A stretch of DNA of 64,000 bases. It comes from CAILZL01 sp050181835 (GTDB taxonomy: Bacteria > Pseudomonadota > Gammaproteobacteria > Steroidobacterales > Steroidobacteraceae). The translations under genes were made by a program, and so were the position numbers. The notes below the pieces were generated by a model. It searched no databases. It saw only the letters and a list, made by a program, of their open reading frames with translations, and was not told the origin of the DNA. Location: NCBI GenBank assembly GCA_050181835.1, contig JBFXCU010000001.1, positions 248,001-312,000 on the forward strand, read 5' to 3'. Below, one piece after another: positions 25,571 through 34,572 of the stretch. The stretch's first letter is position 1, and each line of letters opens with the position of its first letter.

Positions 25571-27172
25571 ATGGACTTACTCGAAGTCAGCAACCTCAGT
25601 GTCAGTTTCCACACCCGCAATGGTGTTAGCAAAGCCGTAGACAACGTAAGTTTTACTGTCGAACAAGGGCAAACGCTTGGCATCGTTGGTGAATCCGGTT
25701 CTGGCAAATCCGTGTGTTGTTACGCCTTGCTTGGTTTGATTCCATGCCCGCCTGGTCGTATTGATTCTGGTCGCGTCTTATTTGCCGGGCAGAATTTATT
25801 GCAATGTAGTGAAGCACAGCTACGTGCAGTGCGCGGCAACAAGATAGCCATGATTTTTCAAGATCCGATGACCAGTCTGAATCCTTACCTGCGCATTGGC
25901 GAACAAATAATTGAGCCACTGATTTATCATCGTCATCAAAGCCGCGCTCAGGCGCGCACGCGCGCCATTGAGCTTCTGGATGAAGTAGGCGTACGCGATC
26001 CCTCCACAACGATAGATGCTTATCCACATCAATTCTCTGGTGGTATGCGCCAGCGAGTGATGATCGCGATGGCCTTGATCGCCGAACCGCAACTGCTGAT
26101 TGCTGATGAGCCAACTACGGCACTGGATGTGACTGTGCAACGGCAAATTCTTGAGTTGATTAGAAATCTGCGTCGCAAACGTAATCTAGGTGTGATTTTT
26201 ATCAGCCACGATCTCGGTGTGGTCGCCGATGTTGCCGATCACGTACTGGTAATGCAGGCAGGACGGATGGTTGAACAAGGTACGGTGCGCACCCTGTTTG
26301 ACACACCGAAAGATGATTACACACGAAAATTATTAGCTGCCATACCGCATGGTGCCAAGTCCGTTGCAAACCGGTCTACCAGTGATTCATTGTTGATCGT
26401 CAACGAATTAACAACCCGCTTCAAGACCTTTGAGCACGGCAAGCATGGTGAATTGATCGCAGTGAAGCAAGCTAGTTTCAATTTGAATCACGGCGAGATC
26501 CTGGGGTTAGTGGGTGAATCTGGTTCCGGTAAATCAACGTTGGGGCGTAGCATTCTTAACTTGATACCACCAAGTAGCGGTTCGGTTCAGTTTGATGGGG
26601 AGCAACTGGTTGGTAAGAATGCTGCGAAAATGAAGCCATGGCGACGCCGCATGCAAATGATTTTTCAAGATCCTTACGCATCGCTGAACCCACGTATGAC
26701 TATTTACGACGCGCTGGCGGAACCGTTACTGCTGCATGGCATTGCCACTACAGCCACTGTGGATAAACACGTGCTGAACTTGATGGATGATGTCGGGCTG
26801 GCGCGCGCATTTGTACGCAAGTATCCGCATGAGTTTTCCGGTGGTCAGCGGCAACGCATTGCCATTGGCAGAGCCATTGCCACCAAACCAGAATTTGTTG
26901 TCGCTGACGAACCTGTGTCAGCACTGGATGTGACCATCCAAAAACAAATTCTCGAACTATTATTGGCACTGGTTGAAAAACACAACCTGAGTATGCTGTT
27001 TATTTCGCATGACCTAGCGGTGGTGCGCCATCTGTGCGACCGAGTCATGGTAATGCGTAACGGAAAAATACTGGAAACAGCTGATACAGAAACGCTCTGG
27101 GCTTTACCACAGCATGAATATACCCGGACGTTGTTATCGGCGGTACCAGAGGCACTGCTCATGGGCGCTTGA
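25571..27172 (+). CDS. Fused double ATP-binding subunit of the oligopeptide importer (OppD-OppF)
   Basis: One 533-residue protein with two complete ABC ATPase domains in tandem. Domain 1: Walker A GESGSGKSVC, signature FSGGMRQRVMIA, Walker B LLIADEPTTALD. Domain 2: Walker A GESGSGKSTLG, signature FSGGQRQRIAIG, Walker B FVVADEPVSALD. The domains correspond to OppD and OppF, which are separate genes in the classical oppABCDF operon; fused forms are known in YejF and GsiA. AAGGA precedes ATG 25571. As both ATPases are present, the importer is complete with a periplasmic-side lipoprotein and two permeases. Confidence 0.95.
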   Translation: MDLLEVSNLSVSFHTRNGVSKAVDNVSFTVEQGQTLGIVGESGSGKSVCCYALLGLIPCPPGRIDSGRVLFAGQNLLQCSEAQLRAVRGNKIAMIFQDPMTSLNPYLRIGEQIIEPLIYHRHQSRAQARTRAIELLDEVGVRDPSTTIDAYPHQFSGGMRQRVMIAMALIAEPQLLIADEPTTALDVTVQRQILELIRNLRRKRNLGVIFISHDLGVVADVADHVLVMQAGRMVEQGTVRTLFDTPKDDYTRKLLAAIPHGAKSVANRSTSDSLLIVNELTTRFKTFEHGKHGELIAVKQASFNLNHGEILGLVGESGSGKSTLGRSILNLIPPSSGSVQFDGEQLVGKNAAKMKPWRRRMQMIFQDPYASLNPRMTIYDALAEPLLLHGIATTATVDKHVLNLMDDVGLARAFVRKYPHEFSGGQRQRIAIGRAIATKPEFVVADEPVSALDVTIQKQILELLLALVEKHNLSMLFISHDLAVVRHLCDRVMVMRNGKILETADTETLWALPQHEYTRTLLSAVPEALLMGA

Positions 27173-27329
27173 ATCACCTTCTGATTTATCGCTCTGTTTG
27201 TAATCGGGAATGTCGCGGCCATCATAATGGTCACCGTTACATCAGTATCGCCTTTAAAAGCAACAAATTGAAACAGACCATCAATAGGCGCTGTAGTGCC
27301 ACACAAATCGCTTCACGATTGACTGATTG

Positions 27330-27716
27330 TTAGTCGCGATGGTTACGAAACTGAATCGTCACTCCGCCTAGCAGCGCTGCCACAACAGCGGAACAAAAGC
27401 TCACAATCAATGATGCGCCGACAGCGGTCCAGAAACTATTGATAGTGAAGCCTTCGAGTAAATAAGCCACCAAGCCCAGCATGCCGGCATTAACGACTAA
27501 TAAAAACAAACCGAGTGTCACCACGGTAATGGGCAAGGTGAGTATCAACACCAATGGCCGTACCACGGCGTTGATGACACCCAACAACAAGGCAGCCATC
27601 ACCAAGGTCTGCGCATCACTAAAATGCAGACCGTCCAGTACACCAGTTGCGAACCACAAGCCTAGCGACGCAAAGGCAGCGCGCAGACAAAACTGTAAAA
27701 CGGTCTTGTACTTCAT
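27330..27716 (-). CDS. Phage-holin-family-4 (YvlD-like) small membrane protein
   Basis: Membrane protein of 128 residues with four hydrophobic segments. The family pattern is ALLLGVINAVVRPLVLILTLP followed by ITVVTLGLFLLVVNAGML. Despite the family name it is a chromosomal protein of unknown role, and no lysis genes are nearby. ATG 27716 overlaps the ctaA stop (ATGA), so it is coupled to haem A synthase; the longer frame to 27809 would run inside ctaA. It occupies the slot where ctaB often follows ctaA. Confidence 0.85.
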   Translation of the reverse strand: MKYKTVLQFCLRAAFASLGLWFATGVLDGLHFSDAQTLVMAALLLGVINAVVRPLVLILTLPITVVTLGLFLLVVNAGMLGLVAYLLEGFTINSFWTAVGASLIVSFCSAVVAALLGGVTIQFRNHRD

Positions 27717-28726
27717 CAATAGCCTCGCCGTACCCAAATCAGGCGATTCAGGCGCACCACGCTCAATAGCAACAATGCGGCTATGCCGTTGTGCGCCGTT
27801 GCCAACCATAGCGGAAAGCCTTTTAACACCATCATCGGGCCCAGAATCAGCTGTGCCAACAAAGCACAGCCAATCAATAATCCTGTCACTCGTAGCGTAC
27901 TACTGCGCGCGCGGGTCCAAGCCATGAACGCCAGCCAGCCCAGCACCAGCGCGGTAACTAACGCGCCGACACGATGCACAAAATGAATTGCAACACGAGC
28001 GGGGTGATTAAGTACCCCCCCCTCATAGTCAATACCCAGTCCACGCCACAATACAAACGCATTCTTGGCATCCATAGCGGGCCAGTAAGACGCTTGGCAG
28101 GTGGGAAAGTCCGGGCAGGATACGGCTGCGTAGTTGCTACTGGTCCAGCCACCGAGAAGTATCTGTATGCTCAGCACAATTAACCCCAGCAGTGCGAATT
28201 TGCGCAGACCGTGTTCGGCCGATGGGCGTGCACTGTAGTTCACCCGAATAGACTGCCAACTCAGCAGCGACATCGTAGTCAGTCCACCTAACAAGTGTAG
28301 TACGACGATCAATGGCTTGAGCAACAAGGTGACCGTCCACATCCCAAGCAACCCTTGCAATACAACCAATGGCACTAGCAGCAGCGGCACCTTTACTGGT
28401 TGATTGGGATCGCGGCGATTGCGATAGGCCAACACCGCCAGTACCACGATCAACAAGCCGAGGGTGCTAGCCACATAACGATGCAGCATCTCCTTCATGG
28501 CTTTGGCGTATTCAAACTGGCGGTCTGGATAAAGAGTTTGTGCAACCGATAAGTTCTGTTCCGCATTCCCTGCCGACACATGGCCATAACAACCCGGCCA
28601 GTCAGGACAACCTAGGCCCGCATCATTCAAACGCACCCAAGCACCGAGCACCACCACACATAAGGCTAGCATTGCGGCTAGCGCACTCAAGCGACGAAAT
28701 ACGGTCAGGTGATCAGCAGATCTCAT
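27716..28726 (-). CDS. ctaA: Haem A synthase CtaA (COX15)
   Basis: CtaA/COX15, 336 residues, eight membrane helices, oxidises the methyl of haem O to give haem A for cytochrome oxidase. The N-terminal RLSALAAMLALCVVVLGAWVR, then NDAGLGCPDWPGCYGHV with the first haem region, HRYVASTLGLL, CPDFPTCQASYWP and HFVHRVGALV (conserved His) are seen. AGGAG precedes ATG 28726. It follows the SCO-like gene by 17 bp and overlaps the YvlD-like gene. Confidence 0.95.
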   Translation of the reverse strand: MRSADHLTVFRRLSALAAMLALCVVVLGAWVRLNDAGLGCPDWPGCYGHVSAGNAEQNLSVAQTLYPDRQFEYAKAMKEMLHRYVASTLGLLIVVLAVLAYRNRRDPNQPVKVPLLLVPLVVLQGLLGMWTVTLLLKPLIVVLHLLGGLTTMSLLSWQSIRVNYSARPSAEHGLRKFALLGLIVLSIQILLGGWTSSNYAAVSCPDFPTCQASYWPAMDAKNAFVLWRGLGIDYEGGVLNHPARVAIHFVHRVGALVTALVLGWLAFMAWTRARSSTLRVTGLLIGCALLAQLILGPMMVLKGFPLWLATAHNGIAALLLLSVVRLNRLIWVRRGY

Positions 28727-28743
28727 TCATTTCGCTCCTGCTT

Positions 28744-29352
28744 TTAACCGACGTGGGATAAGCCCAGCAGTTTCTTCAAGTCTTGATACAGGCTACGAGG
28801 ATCACTACCCGGCGCATAGCTCATCATCAAATTACCCAAGGGGTCAACGATGTAAATTTTGCCAGCGTGCAATGGTTTGCCATTGTTGTCAGGAAACTTG
28901 GCCAACAAAGCCTGGCCCGCTTCACTGTCGATACTGGCACTAACCAGATCCTGCTGGAGATCGAAGAACTCCGCATCACAACACGATCCAGAGTACAGAA
29001 ACGCCCGCTTTACGCGTGGCAAATCTTTACCCAGCAGCAGCCGCGCTTGCTGTATATCGGTCAAAGCCCGACGACAGAGTTCATCGCAAGCACCCATACC
29101 CACATACACCAGCGTCCAGTCAGCACGCAAAAAACTGGAGTTAGTCGCTGTGCCTTGTGCCGTGATCAACTCTGCTTCCGGTAATGGCACGGCAGGCGAA
29201 ATTAGATCGCCTTTATTGGTAGAACCGCTAGGCCGCCAACTGCTGCCATAGTAAACCGCAAAGGCAAGCAACAATGGCGCAAAAAACAAGCCGAGCACCG
29301 CGTAGAAGGGGCGACGATTGGGTGTGCTTTCAGTGGGAGCAGCTTGATTCAT
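28744..29352 (-). CDS. SCO-like membrane-anchored thioredoxin-fold protein
   Basis: Protein of 202 residues with one N-terminal membrane anchor (about 17-40: FYAVLGLFFAPLLLAFAVYYG) and an extracytoplasmic domain. It carries a CxxxC motif (GACDELCRRAL), the copper-binding spacing of SCO1/SenC proteins, and the SCO-like end KIYIVDPLGNLMMSYAPGS. An additional CC pair (SGSCCDAEFF) is unusual. Overall similarity to classical SCO1 is weak, but the position between surf1 and ctaA supports a role in oxidase assembly, perhaps CuA-site maturation. Start overlaps the SURF1 stop (ATGA). Confidence 0.8.
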   Translation of the reverse strand: MNQAAPTESTPNRRPFYAVLGLFFAPLLLAFAVYYGSSWRPSGSTNKGDLISPAVPLPEAELITAQGTATNSSFLRADWTLVYVGMGACDELCRRALTDIQQARLLLGKDLPRVKRAFLYSGSCCDAEFFDLQQDLVSASIDSEAGQALLAKFPDNNGKPLHAGKIYIVDPLGNLMMSYAPGSDPRSLYQDLKKLLGLSHVG

Positions 29353-30080
29353 TTGGATTCAACACGTTTCAGATTAACCACAACATAAATAATCAATAGC
29401 GTCAGTGCCAGACCGAACCATTGCACTGCATAACCCACGTGTCGCTCAGGAGTAAATCCCACATCTATTTGCCAGCGACGTTCAAAACCATCAGCTTGGT
29501 CCGCATCCAACAACACCACGCGTGGCAACAAGCTGGCACCATACAACTGCTGTAACTCAGTAGAAGTGGGGTAGTTCAATACCTGAGGCCAGACAGTAGC
29601 TTGAATGCCGGCATCACCGGCACGCACACCGGGCTGTGGCAACTCATCCAGCATGCCAGACACATCTCGTAACTGTTCGGTCACAGACAACTGCGGCAGT
29701 TGCTTGCGCTTTCGCCCCAACGATACCCAACCGCGAGCTACCATCACTACTGTCTGGTCATTCAACAGCAATGGTGTGAGCACTCGATATCCAGGTTGGC
29801 CATTACTGGAAGGCATGTTGTCGAGAAGGATTTGGTGAGCACTATCGTAATGTCCGTATACATGCACCTGTTGATAACGCTGGAGCTGCCCGGCAGTGGC
29901 AGTGTTTAACTCCACGGTTTGTTGCCGACCCTGTTCGGCCTGGGTCATTAGCTCACGCTTCTCGTCAGCACGACGAAGCTGCCAAAAACCGAGACTGATC
30001 AATCCCGGCAACAGCGCTATAGTCACTAAGCTGGGCAACCAGGTCGGTGCAAACACGCGACGGCCCACGCTCAGCTTCAC
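29349..30080 (-). CDS. SURF1-family cytochrome oxidase assembly protein
   Basis: SURF1/Shy1 family, 243 residues, with a membrane helix at each end. N-terminal hallmark SLGFWQLRRADEKR, the middle VYGHYDSAHQILLDNMPSSNG and GYRVLTPLLL, VMVARGWVSLG, and the C-terminal HVGYAVQWFGLALTLLIIYV are clear. In bacteria it helps haem A insertion into subunit I. The start is GTG 30080, without a strong ribosome site. It overlaps the SCO-like gene. The divergent DUF2909 gene begins 48 bp away on the other strand. Confidence 0.95.
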   Translation of the reverse strand: MKLSVGRRVFAPTWLPSLVTIALLPGLISLGFWQLRRADEKRELMTQAEQGRQQTVELNTATAGQLQRYQQVHVYGHYDSAHQILLDNMPSSNGQPGYRVLTPLLLNDQTVVMVARGWVSLGRKRKQLPQLSVTEQLRDVSGMLDELPQPGVRAGDAGIQATVWPQVLNYPTSTELQQLYGASLLPRVVLLDADQADGFERRWQIDVGFTPERHVGYAVQWFGLALTLLIIYVVVNLKRVESK

Positions 30081-30127
30081 GATATACTACTCGTCATTAT
30101 TGAAGTCCTTTCTGTAAAGGGTAAGCC

Positions 30128-30334
30128 ATGATCAAATTCCTCATCGTCGTCTGTTTGATTGGCATCGTCCTGAGCCTGGGAACCGGCTTGGTTCACCTAG
30201 TGAATGACAAAGGTAACTCCAAAAAGATGGTTAATGCGCTTACGGTACGCGTTGCGCTATCCGTAGCGTTATTTGTGCTGCTGTTTATTGCTTGGCAGCA
30301 AGGATTGATACAGCCGCACGGGATTGCCAAATAG
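30128..30334 (+). CDS. DUF2909 twin-transmembrane small protein
   Basis: Sixty-eight residues with two membrane helices (about 2-23 and 41-60) joined by a short polar loop containing NDKGNSKKMVNALTVRVALS, the HIG1-like pattern of DUF2909 proteins. AAAGGG lies upstream of ATG 30128. It is the only plus-strand gene in the oxidase cluster, between surf1 and ctaE, and ends at a bidirectional hairpin. HIG1 relatives stabilise respiratory complexes; that role here is inferred from sequence pattern and position. Confidence 0.82.
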   Translation: MIKFLIVVCLIGIVLSLGTGLVHLVNDKGNSKKMVNALTVRVALSVALFVLLFIAWQQGLIQPHGIAK

Positions 30335-30339
30335 GCGTC

Positions 30340-30380
30340 AGGGAGTAGGTAAGCAGCACGTTCAAACCTACTCCCTTTGT
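30340..30380. terminator. Bidirectional terminator between DUF2909 gene and ctaE
   Basis: Stem AGGGAGTAGGT at 30340-30350 pairs perfectly with ACCTACTCCCT at 30366-30376 around a 15-base loop, followed by TTGTT. It lies in the 58-bp gap between two convergent genes, so it can serve both strands, better on the plus strand where T residues follow. Confidence 0.75.
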
Positions 30381-30392
30381 TACTGTTGATTG

Positions 30393-31268
30393 TTACAACC
30401 AGTACACGAAAATAAACAGGCCCAGCCACACCACATCGACGAAGTGCCAGTACCAAGCTACGGCTTCGAATGCGAAATGATTTTCAGCACTGAAGTGGCC
30501 CTTCAAGGTGCGTAGCCAGATGATGGTCAGCATGATCGCGCCCAGCGTCACATGAAAGCCGTGGAAACCGGTCAGCATAAAGAAGGTTGAGCCGTAAATG
30601 CCGCTAGTGAGTTTGAGGTTATATTCGTGATAGGCCTCGGCATACTCGGTGGCCTGCAGATAGACGAAAATAAAACCAAGTAAAAAGGTCAGCGCCAAGA
30701 ATACTTGCAGCATACCGCGCTTGTTTTCTTTCAGCGCATGATGGGCAATAGTGATGGTCACGCCCGAGGTCAGCAACAACATAGTATTAATGGCGGGCAG
30801 ACCAAACGCCGGGATAACTTCAAAGATACCACCCAGATGACCGGGGCCACTGTTGGGCCAACTACCTGAAAAATCCGGCCAGATCACGCTATTGACAACC
30901 TTAACACCTTCCGCACTTAACCATGGCATGGCAATAACGCGGGCGTAGTACAGCGCACCGAAAAATGCAGCGAAGAACATAACTTCGGAGAAGATGAACC
31001 ACATCATGCCCATGCGGAAAGAGCGATCCACCGCTTGATTGTAAGTGCCGCTCACACTTTCATTAATGACATCGCGAAACCAGCCGAAGAACAGAAACAG
31101 GACGCCTGCTATGCCGGTCCAGAACAGCCATGAGTAGCCGTTGTTGAACCACTGTGCCGCACCCAGCATGGTGATGAACATGGATACAGAGCCAACAATG
31201 GGCCAGTGACTGGCATGCGGCACGTAGTATTTGCCGGCCGGAGTGTGGTCGTGATGTGCATGAGCCAT
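30393..31268 (-). CDS. ctaE: Cytochrome c oxidase subunit III
   Basis: Subunit III of the aa3-type oxidase, 291 residues, seven membrane helices. Segments GMMWFIFSEVMFFAAFFGALYYAR, TIAHHALKENKR and MLTGFHGFHVTLGAIML are hallmark, ending FEAVAWYWHFVDVVWLGLFIFVY (all COX3 features, given in pieces). The N-terminus HAHHDHTPAGKYYVPHASHWP is typical of the proteobacterial form. AGGAAG precedes ATG 31268. It follows ctaG by 48 bp. Confidence 0.97.
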   Translation of the reverse strand: MAHAHHDHTPAGKYYVPHASHWPIVGSVSMFITMLGAAQWFNNGYSWLFWTGIAGVLFLFFGWFRDVINESVSGTYNQAVDRSFRMGMMWFIFSEVMFFAAFFGALYYARVIAMPWLSAEGVKVVNSVIWPDFSGSWPNSGPGHLGGIFEVIPAFGLPAINTMLLLTSGVTITIAHHALKENKRGMLQVFLALTFLLGFIFVYLQATEYAEAYHEYNLKLTSGIYGSTFFMLTGFHGFHVTLGAIMLTIIWLRTLKGHFSAENHFAFEAVAWYWHFVDVVWLGLFIFVYWL

Positions 31269-31316
31269 GAAAACTTCCTACTGATACTTAATCAATCGTT
31301 AGCGTTACAAACAAAT

Positions 31317-31895
31317 TCAGCGTGCTGTTACTTGCGTCTGTGGCAAATCAAACATCGCATAGCCCAAGGAAATGCGATCAACGTTGTGCGGCAAGGCCGG
31401 ATCAACAAAAAAACGTACTTTCAACTCACGTTCCTGATTGGCCGCAAAATGTTGCGGCGTAAAACAGAAACAATCCGTTTTGCGAAAATACTGCGTCGCT
31501 GAGCCGGGCGCGATACTGGGTATAGCCTGCACGGTGACAGCTTGCGCCACCAAATTCTTGGCGCGGAAAGTTACCTCATATAGCTGACCTGGATGCACTT
31601 TTAGCTCGGACTGCTCAGGCTTAAAATCCCAAGCACCAACGGTAGGCATGGATGAAACGAATTCAACAGTAACAATGCGATTCACATCCACTGTTGTCGA
31701 GGCTTGCGCTGCCTGCAATAGCTCTTTCTTGTCACCGTACCCCGTCACCGAACACATCACATCGTATAGCGGCACCAACGCAAAACCGAAGGCAAAGCTC
31801 CCCGCTACAAACCACCACAGACTACGCGTCAGTTTTTTATTCTGACGGTGCAGTTGCTGCTGACCAGTGTCAGGTGAATCAGCCACGTGCACCAC
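31317..31895 (-). CDS. ctaG: Cytochrome oxidase assembly protein CtaG (COX11)
   Basis: COX11/CtaG, 192 residues, delivers copper to the CuB site of subunit I. One N-terminal membrane helix (LWWFVAGSFAFGFALVPLYDVMC) is followed by the periplasmic immunoglobulin-like domain with copper ligands in TDCFCFTPQHF. Start codon is uncertain: GTG 31895 and GTG 31886 are both in frame, both inside the end of the small upstream ORF and without a strong ribosome site; coupled translation is likely. Confidence 0.95.
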   Translation of the reverse strand: MVHVADSPDTGQQQLHRQNKKLTRSLWWFVAGSFAFGFALVPLYDVMCSVTGYGDKKELLQAAQASTTVDVNRIVTVEFVSSMPTVGAWDFKPEQSELKVHPGQLYEVTFRAKNLVAQAVTVQAIPSIAPGSATQYFRKTDCFCFTPQHFAANQERELKVRFFVDPALPHNVDRISLGYAMFDLPQTQVTAR

Positions 31896-32013
31896 TGACA
31901 GTCATGAAAATGAATCCAGCATAAAAAGCCAGTGCCAACGCCGCCAGCCACCACACATTGCGGCGAATGCGACGTTGACGTTCAGCTGCTTGCCTATCAG
32001 TCGTTACGGACAT
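31879..32013 (-). CDS. Small cytochrome oxidase assembly-type membrane protein (44 aa)
   Basis: A 44-residue ORF starts 2 bases after the ctaD stop and ends inside the start of ctaG. It begins MSVTTDRQAAERQRRIRRN and has one membrane helix, WWLAALALAFYAGFIFMTV, with a basic cytoplasmic side. GAAGTGAAG at the end of ctaD can serve as ribosome site. Short single-helix proteins in exactly this place are annotated as cytochrome oxidase small assembly proteins in other proteobacteria. The layout with touching genes on both sides argues it is translated; its function is not shown. Confidence 0.75.
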   Translation of the reverse strand: MSVTTDRQAAERQRRIRRNVWWLAALALAFYAGFIFMTVSGARG

Positions 32014-32015
32014 GC

Positions 32016-33617
32016 TTACTTCACTTCTGGAGCAACATCAAAAGTGTGGTGTGGTGCTGGCGACGGCACCGTCCATTCCAAACCCTTTGGATCAGCGCTA
32101 TCCCACACCTTGCTAGTCGCCTTGACCCCACCACGAGCGGTACTGATGAGTATGTACACGAACAGCAATTGCGTCGCACCGAAGCAGAAGCCGCCGATAG
32201 ACGAGACAAAGTTCCAATCAGCAAACTGCGTCGAGTAATCGGGTATACGCCGTGGCATACCCGCCAAGCCAAGGAAGTGCTGTGGGAAGAACAACACGTT
32301 AACGAAAATAGTGGACAGCCAGAAATGTATCTTACCTAGTTTTTCGTTGTACATGTGGCCAGTCCACTTCGGCAACCAATAGTACACTGCCGCCATGATC
32401 GAGAAGATCGCACCAGGCACCAACACATAATGGAAGTGGGCAACCACGAAGTAGGTATCGTGATACTGGAAGTCTGCCGGCACGATGGCCAACATCAATC
32501 CGGAAAAGCCGCCAATGGTGAACAGGAACAGGAACGACAATGCGAACAACATCGGCGTTTCAAAGCTCAGTGAGCCTTTCCACATGGTGGCGGTCCAATT
32601 AAATACCTTCACGCCGGTAGGAATCGCAATCAGCATGGTCGCCATCATAAAGAACATCTCGCCCACCAGCGGCATGCCGGTGGTGAACATGTGATGCGCC
32701 CAGACGATGAACGACAGGAACGCGATTGAGGCAGTGGCGTACACCATCGCGTCATAACCAAACAATGGCTTGCGCGAGAAGGTTGGGATGATTTCTGACA
32801 CCACGCCGAACGCAGGCAGAATCATGATGTACACCTCGGGATGACCGAAGAACCAGAAGATATGCTGGAACATCACCGGGTCACCGCCACCTGCTGCGTT
32901 AAAGAAGCTGGTGCCGAAGTAGTGATCGGTGAGTAGCATGGTGACCGCACCCGCCAACACCGGCATTACTGCAATCAGCAGGTATGCCGTAATCAACCAA
33001 GTCCAGACGAACAGCGGCATTTTCAGCAAGGTCATTCCTGGAGCGCGCATGTTCATGATGGTAACAATTACGTTGATCGCACCCATAATCGACGAAGCGC
33101 CCATCAAGTGAACAGCAAAAATGGCCATGGGAAAAGCATCGCCAGTTTGCAATACCAGAGGCGGATACAACGTCCAGCCGCCGGCGGGCGAACCGCCCGG
33201 CACCAATAGCGTCAGCAACAACAGAGAGAATGCGAATGGTAACAGCCAGAAACTGAAGTTATTCATACGCGGTAGCGCCATGTCAGGCGCACCCACTTGC
33301 AGCGGGATCATCCAGTTAGCCAAGCCGGTAAAAGCCGGCATCACCGCTCCGAACACCATGATCAAAGCATGCATGGTGGTCATTTGATTAAAGAAACCCG
33401 GGTCCACCAATTGCATGCCTGGCTTAAGCAGCTCAGCACGGATGACCATTGCCATCAGGCCGCCGGTCAGGAACATGACCAAACTGAAGATTAAGTACAT
33501 CGAACCGATGTCTTTATGATTGGTGGCGTACACCCAGCGACGCCAGCCCTTCATAAGACCGTGATCATCGTGGCCGTGTGCGGCATGTGCATCGTTATGC
33601 GTAGAAGTTGCGCTCAT
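32016..33617 (-). CDS. ctaD: Cytochrome c oxidase subunit I
   Basis: Haem-copper oxidase subunit I, 533 residues, 12 helices; reduces O2 to water and pumps protons. The A1-type motif FGHPEVYIMILPAFG with its proton-channel Glu, the CuB histidines WAHHMFTTGM, and the haem ligands HFHYVLV are all present, as is the helix-II haem ligand in TTMHALIMVFG. N-terminal His-rich tail precedes the first helix. It follows ctaC by 28 bp and is followed by the small assembly ORF. Confidence 0.98.
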   Translation of the reverse strand: MSATSTHNDAHAAHGHDDHGLMKGWRRWVYATNHKDIGSMYLIFSLVMFLTGGLMAMVIRAELLKPGMQLVDPGFFNQMTTMHALIMVFGAVMPAFTGLANWMIPLQVGAPDMALPRMNNFSFWLLPFAFSLLLLTLLVPGGSPAGGWTLYPPLVLQTGDAFPMAIFAVHLMGASSIMGAINVIVTIMNMRAPGMTLLKMPLFVWTWLITAYLLIAVMPVLAGAVTMLLTDHYFGTSFFNAAGGGDPVMFQHIFWFFGHPEVYIMILPAFGVVSEIIPTFSRKPLFGYDAMVYATASIAFLSFIVWAHHMFTTGMPLVGEMFFMMATMLIAIPTGVKVFNWTATMWKGSLSFETPMLFALSFLFLFTIGGFSGLMLAIVPADFQYHDTYFVVAHFHYVLVPGAIFSIMAAVYYWLPKWTGHMYNEKLGKIHFWLSTIFVNVLFFPQHFLGLAGMPRRIPDYSTQFADWNFVSSIGGFCFGATQLLFVYILISTARGGVKATSKVWDSADPKGLEWTVPSPAPHHTFDVAPEVK

Positions 33618-33645
33618 TGAATAGATCTCGCGATAAATCTAATAA

Positions 33646-34494
33646 TCAGATCGTGGCAGGTTGATCGACGGGTGCTGCTTCAGCAGGTGCATCAACCGCT
33701 TGCTGCTGGACTAACCAGGTGTCGTAATCAGCTTGCGACTTGACTTCGACCACAACTGGCATGAATCCATGATCACGGCCACACAGTTCCGCGCATTGAC
33801 CACGATAGATGCCAACTTCCTCCGCTTTGAACCACATCTCATTGACGAAGCCGGGAATCGCATCTCTCTTCATGCCCAGCGCCGGCACCCACCAAGAGTG
33901 GATCACGTCGGCAGCGGTTAACAGCACTCGTATCTTCTTGCCTACTGGCACAACCAACGGATGATCGACGCTCAACAAGTAATCTGGCACGGCATACACA
34001 TCGATACCAGAATCTAGCTGTCGCGCGACATCACTATCGCGTGACAAAGTCGAGAAGAAATCCACCTTCTGATCCAAGTATTCGTATTGCCACTTCCACT
34101 GGTAGCCTGTGACTTTAATAGTGATGTCGGAATTGCGCATATCTTCGATCTTGATCAGCGCCTTGGCTGCAGGAATGGCCACCATGATCAGTATAAGAAT
34201 AGGGATTGTGGTCCAGATAATTTCCACCTTAGTGCTATGTAACAGCGTGGTATCAGGCACCGCACCCTGAGAACGGCGAAACTTGACGATCGAATATAAC
34301 ATCACACCAAACACGGCCACCGCCACCAGTATGCATACCCAGAGAATTTGCATATGCATGCTGTACGCCTGACGGCTCAGCTCAGTGACACCGGGACGCA
34401 TATTCAGCTGCCAGTCTGCAAACGCAGGATTGGCCAGCAACAAGGCCAAGGTTGCGCCTGCGCCGCTAACCACAGGTTGAAAAATCTTCGACAT
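33646..34494 (-). CDS. ctaC: Cytochrome c oxidase subunit II
   Basis: Subunit II, 282 residues from ATG 34494. A signal peptide (about 1-26, ending ANPAFAD), two membrane helices and the periplasmic cupredoxin domain are in order. The CuA site is complete: HSWWVPALGMKRD for the first His, then GQCAELCGRDHGFM with two Cys, Glu, His and Met. No fused cytochrome c domain. AGGAG lies 11 bases upstream of ATG 34494; GTG 34500 is an alternative two residues longer. First gene of the oxidase unit. Confidence 0.96.
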   Translation of the reverse strand: MSKIFQPVVSGAGATLALLLANPAFADWQLNMRPGVTELSRQAYSMHMQILWVCILVAVAVFGVMLYSIVKFRRSQGAVPDTTLLHSTKVEIIWTTIPILILIMVAIPAAKALIKIEDMRNSDITIKVTGYQWKWQYEYLDQKVDFFSTLSRDSDVARQLDSGIDVYAVPDYLLSVDHPLVVPVGKKIRVLLTAADVIHSWWVPALGMKRDAIPGFVNEMWFKAEEVGIYRGQCAELCGRDHGFMPVVVEVKSQADYDTWLVQQQAVDAPAEAAPVDQPATI

Positions 34495-34572
34495 TTGCAC
34501 CACTGCTCCTGAAAGTAAATCTGCCGCCAGCGCCACGCCTCACACGCGCATCACTGTCACCCGCACCGTTCG

